A stretch of 64,000 bases of DNA from Bradyrhizobium diazoefficiens (GCF_018129965.1 NZ_JAFCKW010000021.1:31086-95085), one strand, 5' to 3'. Counted from the stretch's first letter, positions 8,632 through 18,426 are shown. Translations and numbers: made by a program. The notes: generated by a model not told the origin, from the letters alone.

Positions 8632-9408
8632 ATGCTGGTCGACAGTCACTGCCATCTGGATTTTCCGGACTTTGCGGAGGATCTCGACGGGATCGTGTCG
8701 CGTGCCCGTGCGGCCGGCATTGGCCGCATGGTCACGATCTCGACGCGTGTGCGACAACTGAACCAGCTTCTGGCCATCGCCGAGCGCTACGATGACGTCT
8801 ACTGCTCGGTCGGCACCCATCCGCACAATGCGGACGAGGAGGACGGTATTTCGCCGGACGAGCTGATCGCGCTGACGCAGCATCCGAGGGTCGTCGCGCT
8901 CGGTGAGGCCGGTCTCGACTATTTCTACGACGACGGCTCGCCGGAGGCGCAGGCGAGAGGCTTTCGAGCCCATATCGCCGCCGCCCGCGCCACCGGTCTG
9001 CCGCTGGTGATCCACACCCGCGAGGCGGATGCGGATTGCAGCCGCATCCTGGAGGAGGAGGCGGCCAAGGGATCGTTTCGTGCCGTGCTGCATTGTTACA
9101 CGGGCGGGCGCGAGCTGGCGCTGAAGGCCGTGTCGCTTGGGCTTTACATCGGCTTCACGGGTATCCTGACCTTCAAGAAGTCGGACGCCCTGCGCGCGCT
9201 GGCGGCCGAACTGCCGTCTGACCGTATTCTGGTTGAAACAGACTCGCCCTATCTTGCGCCCGGCAAGTTCCGTGGCAAACGCAACGAGCCGGCCTATGTG
9301 GTCGAGGTCGCAAAGGTGCTCGCCGAGACGCGCGGCGTGTCGCTGGAAGAGATCTCGCGCCAGACAACAGAAAACTTCTTTCGCCTGTTCTCCAAGGTGG
9401 AAGCCTAA
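8632..9408 (+). CDS. tatD: TatD-family metal-dependent hydrolase
   Basis: TatD/YcfH proteins are TIM-barrel metalloenzymes with 3'-5' exonuclease or related DNase activity. The 258-aa protein shows the family metal ligands in order: VDSHCHLD near the N-terminus, GEAGLDYFYD, VIHTREAD, LHCYTGG and ETDSPYLAP. It begins 12 bases after metG, a common neighbour of tatD, and is followed by the MBL hydrolase 15 bases downstream, so the three probably form one transcript. Confidence 0.92.
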   Translation: MLVDSHCHLDFPDFAEDLDGIVSRARAAGIGRMVTISTRVRQLNQLLAIAERYDDVYCSVGTHPHNADEEDGISPDELIALTQHPRVVALGEAGLDYFYDDGSPEAQARGFRAHIAAARATGLPLVIHTREADADCSRILEEEAAKGSFRAVLHCYTGGRELALKAVSLGLYIGFTGILTFKKSDALRALAAELPSDRILVETDSPYLAPGKFRGKRNEPAYVVEVAKVLAETRGVSLEEISRQTTENFFRLFSKVEA

Positions 9409-9423
9409 GACGGGGCGGCCTTA

Positions 9424-10221
9424 ATGACGCTGACGCTGACGATCCTGGGCTGCGGTTCTTCCGCCGGCGTACCGCGTCCGGCACTCGGCTGGGGCGCTTG
9501 CGATCCCGACAATCCCAGGAACCGGCGGAGGCGCTGCTCACTGCTGGTCGAACGGGCCACCGAGCACGGCACCACGCGGATCCTGATCGACACTTCGCCG
9601 GATTTGCGCGAGCAGCTCATCGACACCCGTGTCGATCACATTGACGCGGTGTTCCTGACCCACGAGCACGCCGATCAGACCCACGGCATGGACGATCTCC
9701 GCTCGGTCGTGCTCCATATGCGCAAGCGCATTCCGACCTACTTCAACCAGTCGACCGCGAAGGACATCATGGCGCGGTTCTCCTACTGTTTCATCTCGCC
9801 CGAAGGCAGCGACTATCCGCCGATCCTGACGCGGCATTCGATCGAGGCGGGCGAAACCCAGACCATTTTGGGGAAGGGCGGCGCCGTCACAATGACCGCC
9901 TTCCTGGTCCAGCACGGCCAGATCCCGGCGCTCGGCTATCGCATTGGCAATGCCGCCTATACGCCCGACCTCAACGACATACCGCGCGAGAGCTGGAGCG
10001 CGCTGGAAGATCTCGACCTCTGGATCGTCGACGGTTTGCGCTACACGAGCCATTCCAGTCATTTCAGCATCGCCGACGCGCTGTCCTGGATCGAACGCTT
10101 CAAGCCGAAGCGCGCCGTCATCACCAACATGACCGCCGAGGTCGACTACGAGGCGATCCGGCAATCGCTGCCGTCAGGCGTTGTGCCGGCGTATGACGGG
10201 CTGCGGCTCGAGACGCACTGA
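9424..10221 (+). CDS. MBL-fold metal-dependent hydrolase, PhnP-like
   Basis: The 265-aa metallo-beta-lactamase-fold protein has the motif THEHADQTHG and later metal-ligand regions GLRYTSHSSHF and a C-terminal basic strand. The start ILGCGSSAGVPRP is typical of the PhnP-like phosphodiesterase group; PhnP cleaves cyclic ribosyl phosphates, but no phn genes are nearby. Its fixed position after metG-tatD in alphaproteobacteria suggests a housekeeping nucleic acid or nucleotide role (inference). It is convergent with the autotransporter gene, six bases apart. Confidence 0.85.
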   Translation: MTLTLTILGCGSSAGVPRPALGWGACDPDNPRNRRRRCSLLVERATEHGTTRILIDTSPDLREQLIDTRVDHIDAVFLTHEHADQTHGMDDLRSVVLHMRKRIPTYFNQSTAKDIMARFSYCFISPEGSDYPPILTRHSIEAGETQTILGKGGAVTMTAFLVQHGQIPALGYRIGNAAYTPDLNDIPRESWSALEDLDLWIVDGLRYTSHSSHFSIADALSWIERFKPKRAVITNMTAEVDYEAIRQSLPSGVVPAYDGLRLETH

Positions 10222-10227
10222 GCGGAT

Positions 10228-11631
10228 CTACCAAGCGTAGCGCAGCACGGCCTTGCCGGTATAGGAGCGCACCAGGCTCGACAGCTCGCTGTCGAAGTTT
10301 GCTGCGGCTGACCAGCCGTTCAGGTTGCGCAGCTCGATGGCAAGACCCGCCAACGCCGAATTCGGCGCAAGCGCGGTGTTACCGATCATGAAGCCCCGAT
10401 GCGCTACGGCCTGAAACACCGCCGGCGTCGATTGTGTCGCGGTGAAATCATGCGCCCAAGCGAGTCGTCCGCGCAGATTCATCACGCTTCCCCAGAGCGC
10501 AAAGGATGAGCTGACGCGCACACCGAGTTCGCTACGGCTGTCGATGAAGCCGTTGTTTCCGGACACGGCCGTGGATGCTTCGGACGCGTAGGCCGGCTGG
10601 CCTGCATCGGCGGCGAGGCGGAACATGGTGAACTGGCCGGCTGCGTAAGGCGTCATGCCAAGCCATGACATCGCAAACCGATATCCGCTCTCGAGGCGGC
10701 CCGAATAGGCATTGGCGTTGACGGCCGCGGCGAACTGGTCGGAGCCGGCCGGAGTCACCGGATGATCATTGCTGATGGCCTGCCAGCCATAGGCGGCGGC
10801 CGTCGCCACATAGGCCGCTCCGACAGTGTGCCGGACGAAGGCGCCAGCCTGGAACAGATCGGAGCGGCCGCTGGAGAAATTATTGGCAAAGCCTGTACCG
10901 CCGCCCGCGAGCGCAAATCCCATCCGCGTCTGCGGCGACAGCGCGTAGTCGGCACCGACAACGGTGGCAAAGCTGCGGGTGGACGAACCGTTGCCCAAGC
11001 TCGAGGATTGCGAACCGCCAAATCCCGCCGCCCACACGCCCCAATGCGCAACGGCGAGCAAGGGTTTGCCGTAGATCGCGGTATAAGCCTCGCGCCCGAT
11101 ACCGCCATGCGTAAGATCGTTGCTGGTGGCGGCATAGGCGGAAAGCTCCGCATCGAATTCGGCTTGGCCGCTGCCGCGGCCGTCGATGGCGGGGTCGAGC
11201 AGGGTCTGTGTAAACTGCGTCATCGCAAGGAACGTCGCCTGCGCCGTTTCGCTCTGCGCAGCGACGCGGTCCGAGGCGACGCCAAAGGCCTGCCGCAGGC
11301 CGAACCTGGCCGCACCGGTGTGATCCGGCGGGTCGGTGTTCCATCCGAAATTTGGCTGCATCGCGCTGCCGCCATTGCTGCCACCCAAGGGAGCTCCGCC
11401 GAAACTGGACGCCTGCTGCGGATTGCCCGACAGGGCACCACCCATGCCGACGACAAAATTACCGCCGACAGAATTGCTGCCTGCAAAGTTGCTGCCGGGT
11501 GCCTCGGGTACTGGGTAGCCAGGATTCTCCGCGCCCGCGAATGCGCCGAACTCGCGCAGGGCCTGTGCCTCCGCCGCGCGTGGCATCAACATGCCGGCCA
11601 TCAATAGCAGCAGCGCCAGACGCACACGCAT
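10228..11631 (-). CDS. Autotransporter-type outer membrane beta-barrel protein
   Basis: The 467-aa protein has an N-terminal signal peptide (basic start, LALLLLMAGMLM, cleavage after AAEA). A Gly/Asn/Ser-rich region of about 90 residues comes next. The remaining roughly 300 residues alternate hydrophobic and polar residues and end in LRYAW, the terminal aromatic signature recognised by the BAM complex. This matches autotransporter beta-domain proteins with a very short passenger. I start at the ATG at 11631; a TTG four codons upstream (11643) is in frame. No enzyme motif is visible in the passenger. Confidence 0.8.
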   Translation of the reverse strand: MRVRLALLLLMAGMLMPRAAEAQALREFGAFAGAENPGYPVPEAPGSNFAGSNSVGGNFVVGMGGALSGNPQQASSFGGAPLGGSNGGSAMQPNFGWNTDPPDHTGAARFGLRQAFGVASDRVAAQSETAQATFLAMTQFTQTLLDPAIDGRGSGQAEFDAELSAYAATSNDLTHGGIGREAYTAIYGKPLLAVAHWGVWAAGFGGSQSSSLGNGSSTRSFATVVGADYALSPQTRMGFALAGGGTGFANNFSSGRSDLFQAGAFVRHTVGAAYVATAAAYGWQAISNDHPVTPAGSDQFAAAVNANAYSGRLESGYRFAMSWLGMTPYAAGQFTMFRLAADAGQPAYASEASTAVSGNNGFIDSRSELGVRVSSSFALWGSVMNLRGRLAWAHDFTATQSTPAVFQAVAHRGFMIGNTALAPNSALAGLAIELRNLNGWSAAANFDSELSSLVRSYTGKAVLRYAW

Positions 11632-11837
11632 GTCTGCGCTCAAGACAGAAAACGCATGAAGCGCCCCAACAGCGCCGGCCGCCCGCCACGCAGCCCGCGC
11701 GGCGAATCATGTGGAAGCAGCGAATCCGACGAAGCTGAATCGTAAATGCCTCTCCAATGTTTTCCAATCTTTTCCTGACGTGTCGCGTTGTCGTAAAGCC
11801 CACGCGATCGGTTTCAGAACAGCGCAAAATCACGGCG

Positions 11838-11858
11838 CAGACACATCATGTGTTTCTG
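11838..11858. promoter_or_regulatory. Palindrome ACACATCATGTGT between acyl-CoA synthetase and autotransporter genes
   Basis: ACACAT-C-ATGTGT (11841-11853) is a perfect 6+1+6 inverted repeat, extended imperfectly by CAGA/TTCTG outside. It lies 25 bases past the acyl-CoA synthetase stop and about 210 bases upstream of the autotransporter start. It could be an operator or a weak terminator stem; there is no T-tract. Confidence 0.25.
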
Positions 11859-11882
11859 AATATGTCTGAGATCAGAGCAGGC

Positions 11883-13538
11883 TCAGGCCGTAATCGCCTT
11901 CGCCGAACCAACCTCGTTACGCAGCAGGAACTTCTGAATCTTGCCCGTGGACGTTTTCGGGATCGGCCCGAACACGACCGCCTTCGGCGTCTTGAAGCCG
12001 CTCATATGCGTGCGGCAGAAGGCGATGATATCGGCTTCAGACGCACTTGCGCCGTCCTTGAGTTCGACGAAGGCGCAGGGCACCTCGCCCCATTTCGGAT
12101 CGGGTTTTGCGACCACGGCTGCGAACAGAACGGCCGGATGCTTGTAGAGGATGTCCTCGACCTCGACGGAAGAGATGTTCTCGCCGCCGGAGATGATGAT
12201 GTCCTTGGAGCGATCCTTGATGGTGACGTAGCCGTGCTCGTCGAGCACGCCGAGATCGCCGGTGTGAAACCAGCCGCCCTCGAAGGCTTCCTTCGTCGCC
12301 GTTTCGTTCTTGAGGTAACCCTTCATCACGATGTTGCCGCGGAACATGACTTCGCCGATGGTCTCGCCGTCGCGCGGCACCGGCTGCATCGTCTGCGGAT
12401 TGAGGACCGTGACGCCCTCCTCGAGCGGGTAGGGCACGCCCTGCCGCCGCTTCATGCGCGCGCGCTCGGCGGGCGGAAGCTCGTCCCAGCCGGGCTGCTC
12501 GGCGCAGACGGAGGCGGGGCCGTAGACCTCGGTCAGGCCATAAACATGAGTGAGCTTGATGCCGATGTTTTCCGCGCCCTCGAGCACCGCAACCGGCGGT
12601 GCGGCACCCGCGATCAGTCCGACGACGCGGCGGACGGCGTCGCCTTTCGGCGCATCGGGCGCATTGATCAGCGTGTTGTAGACGATGGGCGCGCCGCACA
12701 TGTGGGTGACGCCGTGCTGCCTGATCAACGCGAATATCCGGTTCGGCTCGACCTTGCGCAAACAGACATTGATGCCGGCAGCTGCCGCCATGGTCCAGGG
12801 AAAACACCAGCCGTTGCAGTGGAACATCGGCAGCGTCCAGAGATAGACCGGGTGCTGGCCGAGATTGCCGGCAAGAATGTTGCTGACGGCGTTGAGATAC
12901 GCGCCGCGATGATGGGTGACGACGCCCTTGGGATTGCCGGTCGTGCCCGAGGTGTAGCTCAGGGCGATGGCGTCCCATTCGTCGCGCGGCGGGATCGCGA
13001 CGAAGTCCGGGTCGCCTTGTGCGACTGCCGCCTCGTACTCGATTTCGCCGATGCGTTTGCCGCCGCTGAAAGCGGCATCGTCGACGTCGACGACGAGTGG
13101 CTTCGGCCCTTTCATCTGCGCCAGGGCATGGGTGATCACGCCGGAGAATTCCGGATCGACCAGAATGATCTTGGCCTCGCCATGGTCGAGCTGAAACGCG
13201 ATCGAGGGCGCATCGAGACGAATGTTGAGCGCGTTGAGGACGGCGCCCGTCATCGGCACCGCGAAATGCGCCTCGTTCATCGCCGGAATGTTCGGCAGCA
13301 TCGCCGCGACAGTGTCGCCTACGCCGATGCCCTTGCCGGCAAGCCAGGACGCAAAGCGCTTGCAGCGCTCATGGGTCTGGCGCCACGTGAAGCTGCGGCC
13401 CTCATAGACCGTGCTGACGTGATCGGGATAGACCGCCGCGCTGCGCGCAAGGAAGCTCAGCGGGCTCAGCGGCACGTAGTTGGCGGGGGTCTTGTCGAGG
13501 CCGATATCATACTGGTTCTGCCGCTTGCTCATCGACAT
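11883..13538 (-). CDS. Acyl-CoA synthetase (AMP-forming), DmdB-like
   Basis: The enzyme activates a carboxylic acid to its CoA thioester through an acyl-adenylate. The 551-aa protein has the AMP-binding P-loop YTSGTTGNPKG, the motif HVYGLTEVYG, the hinge GWFHTGDLG..KDRSKDIIISGG, and the catalytic Lys in TSTGKIQKFLLR. Overall it resembles the medium-chain/3-methylmercaptopropionyl-CoA ligase (DmdB) group. It starts 19 bases after the stop of the TRAP permease and ends the dctP-dctQM-acs operon, so its substrate is probably the acid imported by that transporter (inference). Confidence 0.9.
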   Translation of the reverse strand: MSMSKRQNQYDIGLDKTPANYVPLSPLSFLARSAAVYPDHVSTVYEGRSFTWRQTHERCKRFASWLAGKGIGVGDTVAAMLPNIPAMNEAHFAVPMTGAVLNALNIRLDAPSIAFQLDHGEAKIILVDPEFSGVITHALAQMKGPKPLVVDVDDAAFSGGKRIGEIEYEAAVAQGDPDFVAIPPRDEWDAIALSYTSGTTGNPKGVVTHHRGAYLNAVSNILAGNLGQHPVYLWTLPMFHCNGWCFPWTMAAAAGINVCLRKVEPNRIFALIRQHGVTHMCGAPIVYNTLINAPDAPKGDAVRRVVGLIAGAAPPVAVLEGAENIGIKLTHVYGLTEVYGPASVCAEQPGWDELPPAERARMKRRQGVPYPLEEGVTVLNPQTMQPVPRDGETIGEVMFRGNIVMKGYLKNETATKEAFEGGWFHTGDLGVLDEHGYVTIKDRSKDIIISGGENISSVEVEDILYKHPAVLFAAVVAKPDPKWGEVPCAFVELKDGASASEADIIAFCRTHMSGFKTPKAVVFGPIPKTSTGKIQKFLLRNEVGSAKAITA

Positions 13539-13557
13539 ACTCCTTGAAAGCCGCGCT

Positions 13558-15444
13558 TTACAGGAACCCGATCGAGATCCAGGGAAAGATCGCGACGATG
13601 ATCAATCCCGCCAGCAGCGCCAGCAGATAGCCCCAGATCGGGCGGATGCCTTCGGCCGGATCGACCTTTCCGATGGCGCAGGCGGCATAATAGCCGACGC
13701 CGAACGGCGGGGCGAACAGTCCGATACCCATCGCCAGAATGATGATCATGGCGTAGTGCACCTCGTGCACCCCGACCAGACGTGCGATCGGAAACAGCAG
13801 CGGCCCGAACAGCACGATCGCCGGGATGCCTTCCAGCACGCTGCCGAGGACCACGAAGGCCAGGATCGAGACTGCGATGAAGGTCGCAGAGCCGCCGGGC
13901 AGGCCGGTCATGGACGCCGCCAGCGCCCGCGAGAAGCCGGATTGGGTCAGGCCCCATGCCATGCCGGTCGCCGTGCCGATGATCAGCAGGATCGCGCCGG
14001 ACAGGCAGGCGGTCTCGATCAGCATCGGCAACAGGCGCCGCCAGGCGAACTGCCGGTAGATCAGCAGCCCGATGACCAGCGCGTAGACGATGCCAATGGT
14101 CGAGACTTCCGTCGCGGTCGCGATGCCTTCGACGACGGCGTAGCGGATCACGAAGGGCAGGGCCAGGGCAGGGATGGAGATCACAAACGCGCGGCCGATC
14201 TCGCCCGATGTGGCGCGCCTGACATGGCTGAGATCTTCGTCGCGGTAGCGCCACCAGACCAGCCCCGACAGCGTCAGCGCCAGCACCACGCCCGGCAGCA
14301 GGCCGCCGGTGAACAGCGCCGAGATCGACACGCCCGTCACCGAGCCGATGGTGATCAGCACCAGGCTCGGCGGAATTGTTTCGGTCTGCGCGCCGGTGGC
14401 TGCGAGCAGGGCGACGAGATCGCCGGGACGGGCGCCGCGCTGCTTCATTTCCGGAAACAGCACCGGCGCGACGGCGGCCATGTCGGCCGCCTTGGCGCCG
14501 GAGATGCCGGAGACCAGGTACATGGCACCGACCAGCACGTAATGCAGGCCGCCGCGGACATGGCCGAGCAGGCTTGCCAGGAACGCCACCATGGCCCGCG
14601 CCATGCCGGTCATTTCGATCAGCAGCCCGAGAAAGACGAACAGCGGCACCGAGAGCAGGATGAGGTGGCTCATGCCCTCGTCCATCCGCCCGACCAGCAC
14701 CATCAGCGGCGTCCGCGTCGTCAGCGCCAGATAGCCGAAGATCGCCAGTCCAAAGGCGAACGCGATCGGCACGCCGGCGAACACGCAGAAGCCGACCACG
14801 CCGACGAAGAAGATGATGAGGTTGATGTTACCGAGCGGCTTGAGCAGCGGCTGGGCGAACCAGAACAGTCCGATCAACACCACGACCGTCGCCACGGCGG
14901 CCAGCAAGGTCTTGATGTCACCGACGCGGAGCAGCCGCAGCAGCGCGAACAGCACCATCAGGCAGATGCCCACGGGCAGCGCCGCGGCGCGCCAGGTGTT
15001 CGAGATCTGCAGCGCAGGCGTGGTGATGAAGCTTTCCTCGTAGGCGTATTCATAGGCCGGCTGCACGATCAGCAGCAGGAATGCCAGCGCCGCGCAGGTC
15101 GCGACCACGTCCAGATAAGCCCAGAGCCTGGGACCGGCGCTGGCCACCAGCGCCGTCATCCGCATGTGCTCGCTGCGGCGGAACGCGACCGCCGAGCCCA
15201 GCATCGCCAGCCACAGGAACAGCATGGACGCCAGTTCGTCCGACCATACCAGCGGGGCATGCAGGACGTAGCGCGAGACCACGCCGGCAAACAGGATCAC
15301 GATCTCGGCGACGACCAGGATCGCCGCCGGAATCTCGACCAGCCATTTCAACGCAAGCTCGATGGAGCCGAGCAGGGACCGGCGGCGAGGGGGCTCAGCC
15401 ACCTCGCCGCCGGTCACGGCTTGCGTCATCTCGACATGAGCCAT
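13558..15444 (-). CDS. dctM: TRAP transporter fused small and large permease (DctQM)
   Basis: This is an inner-membrane secondary transporter that uses an ion gradient and a periplasmic binding protein. The 628-aa protein has a DctQ domain in roughly residues 20-190, with the motif SRYVLHAPLVWSDELASM. A DctM domain of about 12 membrane segments fills the remainder, including VPLFVFLGLLIE and GISGAKAADMAAVAP. Such Q-M fusions are common in TRAP systems. It sits between dctP (39 bases upstream) and the acyl-CoA synthetase (19 bases downstream). Confidence 0.92.
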   Translation of the reverse strand: MAHVEMTQAVTGGEVAEPPRRRSLLGSIELALKWLVEIPAAILVVAEIVILFAGVVSRYVLHAPLVWSDELASMLFLWLAMLGSAVAFRRSEHMRMTALVASAGPRLWAYLDVVATCAALAFLLLIVQPAYEYAYEESFITTPALQISNTWRAAALPVGICLMVLFALLRLLRVGDIKTLLAAVATVVVLIGLFWFAQPLLKPLGNINLIIFFVGVVGFCVFAGVPIAFAFGLAIFGYLALTTRTPLMVLVGRMDEGMSHLILLSVPLFVFLGLLIEMTGMARAMVAFLASLLGHVRGGLHYVLVGAMYLVSGISGAKAADMAAVAPVLFPEMKQRGARPGDLVALLAATGAQTETIPPSLVLITIGSVTGVSISALFTGGLLPGVVLALTLSGLVWWRYRDEDLSHVRRATSGEIGRAFVISIPALALPFVIRYAVVEGIATATEVSTIGIVYALVIGLLIYRQFAWRRLLPMLIETACLSGAILLIIGTATGMAWGLTQSGFSRALAASMTGLPGGSATFIAVSILAFVVLGSVLEGIPAIVLFGPLLFPIARLVGVHEVHYAMIIILAMGIGLFAPPFGVGYYAACAIGKVDPAEGIRPIWGYLLALLAGLIIVAIFPWISIGFL

Positions 15445-15483
15445 GTCGGCTAAACTCCTGGCAAGGCCCCTCTTGCGGACGCG

Positions 15484-16515
15484 TTACGACAGTTTGCCGA
15501 CGGACTTTTCGAGCAGCTCCCAGGCCTTCTCGCCATACTTGCCCTTCCACTCGGCGTAAAAGCCGGCGGCGCGCAGCTTGTCGCGGAACGGCCCGACCTC
15601 GGGCTGGTTGAACGTGAGGCCCTTGCCGGCCAGTTCCTGCCTGACGGTGATATTGAGCTTCTCGGTGTCCTCGCGCTCCTTCACAGCGGCCGCGTTGACG
15701 TTCCTGGCGACGATGGTCTTGATGTCGTCCGGCAGCGCCGCCCAGGCGCGGCGGTTCATCAGGAACCAGAAGCCGTCCCACATGTGGTTCGTCATCGAGC
15801 AGTATTTCTGAACCTCGTAGAGCTTCGCCGTCGAGATCAGCGCCAGCGGGTTCTCCTGGCCCTCGACGATCTTGGTCTGCAGCGCCGAATAGACCTCGGC
15901 GAAATTGATCGAGGCGGGCGAGGCGTCGAACGCCTTGAACATCGAGGTCCACAGCGGCGACACCGGCACGCGGATCTTGAAGCCCTTGAAGTCGTCGGGA
16001 CCGTTGATCGGCTTGGTCGAGGACGTGGTCTGGCGGAAGCCGTTGTCCCAGATCTTGTCCATGACCTCGAGGCCGGCCTTGTTGATCTCGCCGCGGACGT
16101 AAGCGCCGAGGTCGCCGTCCATGGCCTTCCAGACCGTGGGATAATCCGGGAACGCAAAGCCGATGCCGTTGATCGAGGCAGCCGGCACCAGGGTCGCCAG
16201 GATCAGGCCGGACAGCGTGAAGAACTCGACGCCGCCGGAGCGCACCTGGCTCAGCATGTCGGTGTCGGAGCCGAGCTGGCTGTTCGGGAACACCTGCATG
16301 TCGAACCGGCCATTGGTCTCTGTCTTGATGGCGGCGGCCATCTCACGGGCGCGCGCCACGAACGGATGCGACTCCGGCAGGTTGTTGGCGAACTTGTAGG
16401 TGAACTCGGCAGCCTGGGCACGGGCCACATGGGGCGCGCTGACGCCGCCAAGGACGGCGGTCGCGGCGGAAGCCTTGAGAAGCGTGCGTCGGGAAAAGTG
16501 CGTTGAAAACACCAT
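15484..16515 (-). CDS. dctP: TRAP transporter substrate-binding protein (DctP)
   Basis: This periplasmic receptor delivers a carboxylate to DctQM. From the ATG at 16515 it is 343 aa, with a Tat-type signal SRRTLLKASAATAVLGG and cleavage after VARAQA. The usual TRAP receptor features follow: FPNSQLGSD, and IRVPVSPLW with the Arg that normally salt-bridges the substrate carboxylate. GAGGAAG about 8 bases upstream supports this start; the longer frame to 16587 lacks one. Ligand identity cannot be read from sequence, but the linked acyl-CoA ligase points to an organic acid that is degraded as a CoA ester. Confidence 0.93.
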   Translation of the reverse strand: MVFSTHFSRRTLLKASAATAVLGGVSAPHVARAQAAEFTYKFANNLPESHPFVARAREMAAAIKTETNGRFDMQVFPNSQLGSDTDMLSQVRSGGVEFFTLSGLILATLVPAASINGIGFAFPDYPTVWKAMDGDLGAYVRGEINKAGLEVMDKIWDNGFRQTTSSTKPINGPDDFKGFKIRVPVSPLWTSMFKAFDASPASINFAEVYSALQTKIVEGQENPLALISTAKLYEVQKYCSMTNHMWDGFWFLMNRRAWAALPDDIKTIVARNVNAAAVKEREDTEKLNITVRQELAGKGLTFNQPEVGPFRDKLRAAGFYAEWKGKYGEKAWELLEKSVGKLS

Positions 16516-17145
16516 GGGTCTGCTTCCTCGAAAATTTGTTCTTGTTGTGAGACGCAAACCTATACGGTCGTCGGGCCAGAAGGTCACCTGCGATCTCGCG
16601 AAGCTCGCTTATTGCAGCCGGACAACGTCGCGGCAATATCGGCTTTCGACGGGACGGCCGGATCAAAAACGTGAAAAACAACCCCATGCACAGTAGCCGT
16701 CAAGGGCTGAGGCGTTGGTTGAGGAGGAAGCCGGACATGGAGCCTGGGCGAAGACGCCGCGGCAGGAATGCTGTCTAAGTGTCTGATCCGATGCGAGATA
16801 AATATATTCCATAATATACCTTATGCGAATCATGCATATGGCCCGTCGCTCAGCACGTGTTGTGCCGGGAGCTCCTCACGTTTCGCTGCCTGCCCGAAGT
16901 CCCTGCCATATGAGGTTGCCTGGCTAGGCCCGGGCTTAGGGTCACCACGGCATTCTCCGACGAACCGGCCGACGTTCAGCTCGGCACCGGCGTGAGCGGC
17001 GTCAGGCACGGCGGCGGACCATATCGTCACGTCTTCCACGGCCGAAATCCACACCTGAAACGGGCATCGCGGGACCACCACAACGATCCGAGGGGCCGGA
17101 TGCGGTAAGGTTTGCTGATTCGTTGGACGAACGAGGTGTGCTCAA
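16516..17145. other. Gene-free intergenic region between dctP and yhaO
   Basis: About 630 bases without a gene I can support. It contains a short AT-rich patch at about 16795-16850, unlike its surroundings, with an imperfect inverted repeat TTCCATAA (16807-16814)/TTATGCGAA (16821-16829). This could be an operator for the divergent TRAP operon or the promoter for yhaO. Open frames at 16830-17081 read as shadows. Confidence 0.4.
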
Positions 17146-18426
17146 ATGTCGGCTTTCCGTTTCGTGCATGCAGCCGATATCCATTTGGACTCCCCGCTCC
17201 GTTCTCTCGCGTTGCGAAATCCGGGGCTTGCCGGGATGATCGGCGACGCCAGCCGCCAAGTCTTTATCCGGATCGTCGACCTCTGTATCGATGAGCGTGT
17301 GGACGCCCTCCTCCTCGCCGGCGACCTGTACGACGGCGATCAGACCTCGATGAAGACGGCGCGGTTCCTGAGTGAGCAGATGCGCCGCCTGCATGCCGCC
17401 GGCATCCGCGTCTTTATCATTCGTGGAAATCACGATGCCTTGTCGAAGATCACCAAAGAACTGGTGTTTCCGGACAGCGTCATGGTGTTTGGCGGCCGGG
17501 CCGACGCCGTCGAGATATCGCGGGATCGTGGCGCGCGACCCATCCTGGTGCATGGGCTCAGCTTCGCCAAGCCGCAGGCGCCGGAAAGCCTGCTCGGCAA
17601 ATACAAACCGCCGGTCGAGGGCGCGATCAACATCGGGCTCATGCACACGAGCCTCGACGGGGCGCCCGGGCACGACGTCTACGCCCCGTGCAGCACGGCC
17701 CAATTGGCCGGTTCCGGCTTCCGGTACTGGGCGCTCGGACACATCCACAAGCGGTCCACGACGGAGGGAGCCTGCGCCATTGTCATGCCGGGCATTCCGC
17801 AAGGCCGTGATGTCGGAGAAAATGGGCCAAAGTCGGTCACGCTGGTGAGCGTTCTGGATGACGGATCGGTATCGCTCGACGAACGGGTCGTCAGTATGGC
17901 CCAATTCGAACGGTTGGCCGTCGACGCGTCCGGAGTCCTGGAGTGGCGCGAGCTCGCCATGCGCATCGAGAGCACGATCGGCGACGCCTTCGATCGCTCG
18001 GAATCCGATCATCTCGTCGCACGCGTGTCCGTCTCCGGAGCGACGCCGCTGGCCTGGACGATCCGGCGCGACGCCGACGTTCTCCGTACCGAAGCCGAAA
18101 GCCGCGCGGAATCGATCGGCAATGTCTGGATCGAGAAGCTGGACATCGACTGTCGAAAGCCGTCTATCGTCGCTCCCGCCGACAGCGCCGATCCCATTGA
18201 GGTGCTTCGCCGGACCATAACCGATGAGATCGTCGCGTCCGATGCGTTCCACGCGCAAGCGCAGATCATCGTCGACAATCTGCTCGAACAATTGCCTGCG
18301 GAATGCAGGCGCGTTCTCGCTCCGGATGAGACCGGTCTTGCTTTGCTGGTCGGGCAAATGTCCGATGAAGGCTCCGAAGAGGTCCTGGCGCGGCTGGCGG
18401 CGGGCAGCCTGGACGGAGCACGCTGA
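17146..18426 (+). CDS. yhaO: Metallophosphoesterase/exonuclease, YhaO (SbcD-like)
   Basis: The 426-aa protein is of the Mre11/SbcD nuclease class. The calcineurin-like motifs are in order: HAADIHLDSP (D-x-H), LLAGDLYDGD (GD-x-x-D), IRGNHDA (GNHD), and later LMHTS and ALGHIHKRS (GH-x-H). The start with LDSPL and the roughly 420-aa length fit YhaO rather than SbcD. It overlaps the following ATPase gene by one base (TGATG), so the two are coupled and probably form a nuclease-ATPase complex acting on DNA ends. No recBCD, sbcCD or phage gene is near. Confidence 0.88.
   Translation: MSAFRFVHAADIHLDSPLRSLALRNPGLAGMIGDASRQVFIRIVDLCIDERVDALLLAGDLYDGDQTSMKTARFLSEQMRRLHAAGIRVFIIRGNHDALSKITKELVFPDSVMVFGGRADAVEISRDRGARPILVHGLSFAKPQAPESLLGKYKPPVEGAINIGLMHTSLDGAPGHDVYAPCSTAQLAGSGFRYWALGHIHKRSTTEGACAIVMPGIPQGRDVGENGPKSVTLVSVLDDGSVSLDERVVSMAQFERLAVDASGVLEWRELAMRIESTIGDAFDRSESDHLVARVSVSGATPLAWTIRRDADVLRTEAESRAESIGNVWIEKLDIDCRKPSIVAPADSADPIEVLRRTITDEIVASDAFHAQAQIIVDNLLEQLPAECRRVLAPDETGLALLVGQMSDEGSEEVLARLAAGSLDGAR

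Noticed and set aside
11757..13547. A 596-codon plus-strand frame
   Set aside because: It is the antisense shadow of the acyl-CoA synthetase.
13480..15453. A 657-codon Gln/Arg/His-rich plus-strand frame
   Set aside because: It mirrors the hydrophobic codons of dctQM on the other strand and has no coding character.
16830..17081. An 83-codon minus-strand frame in the dctP-yhaO gap
   Set aside because: It has no ribosome-binding site and no recognisable sequence pattern.
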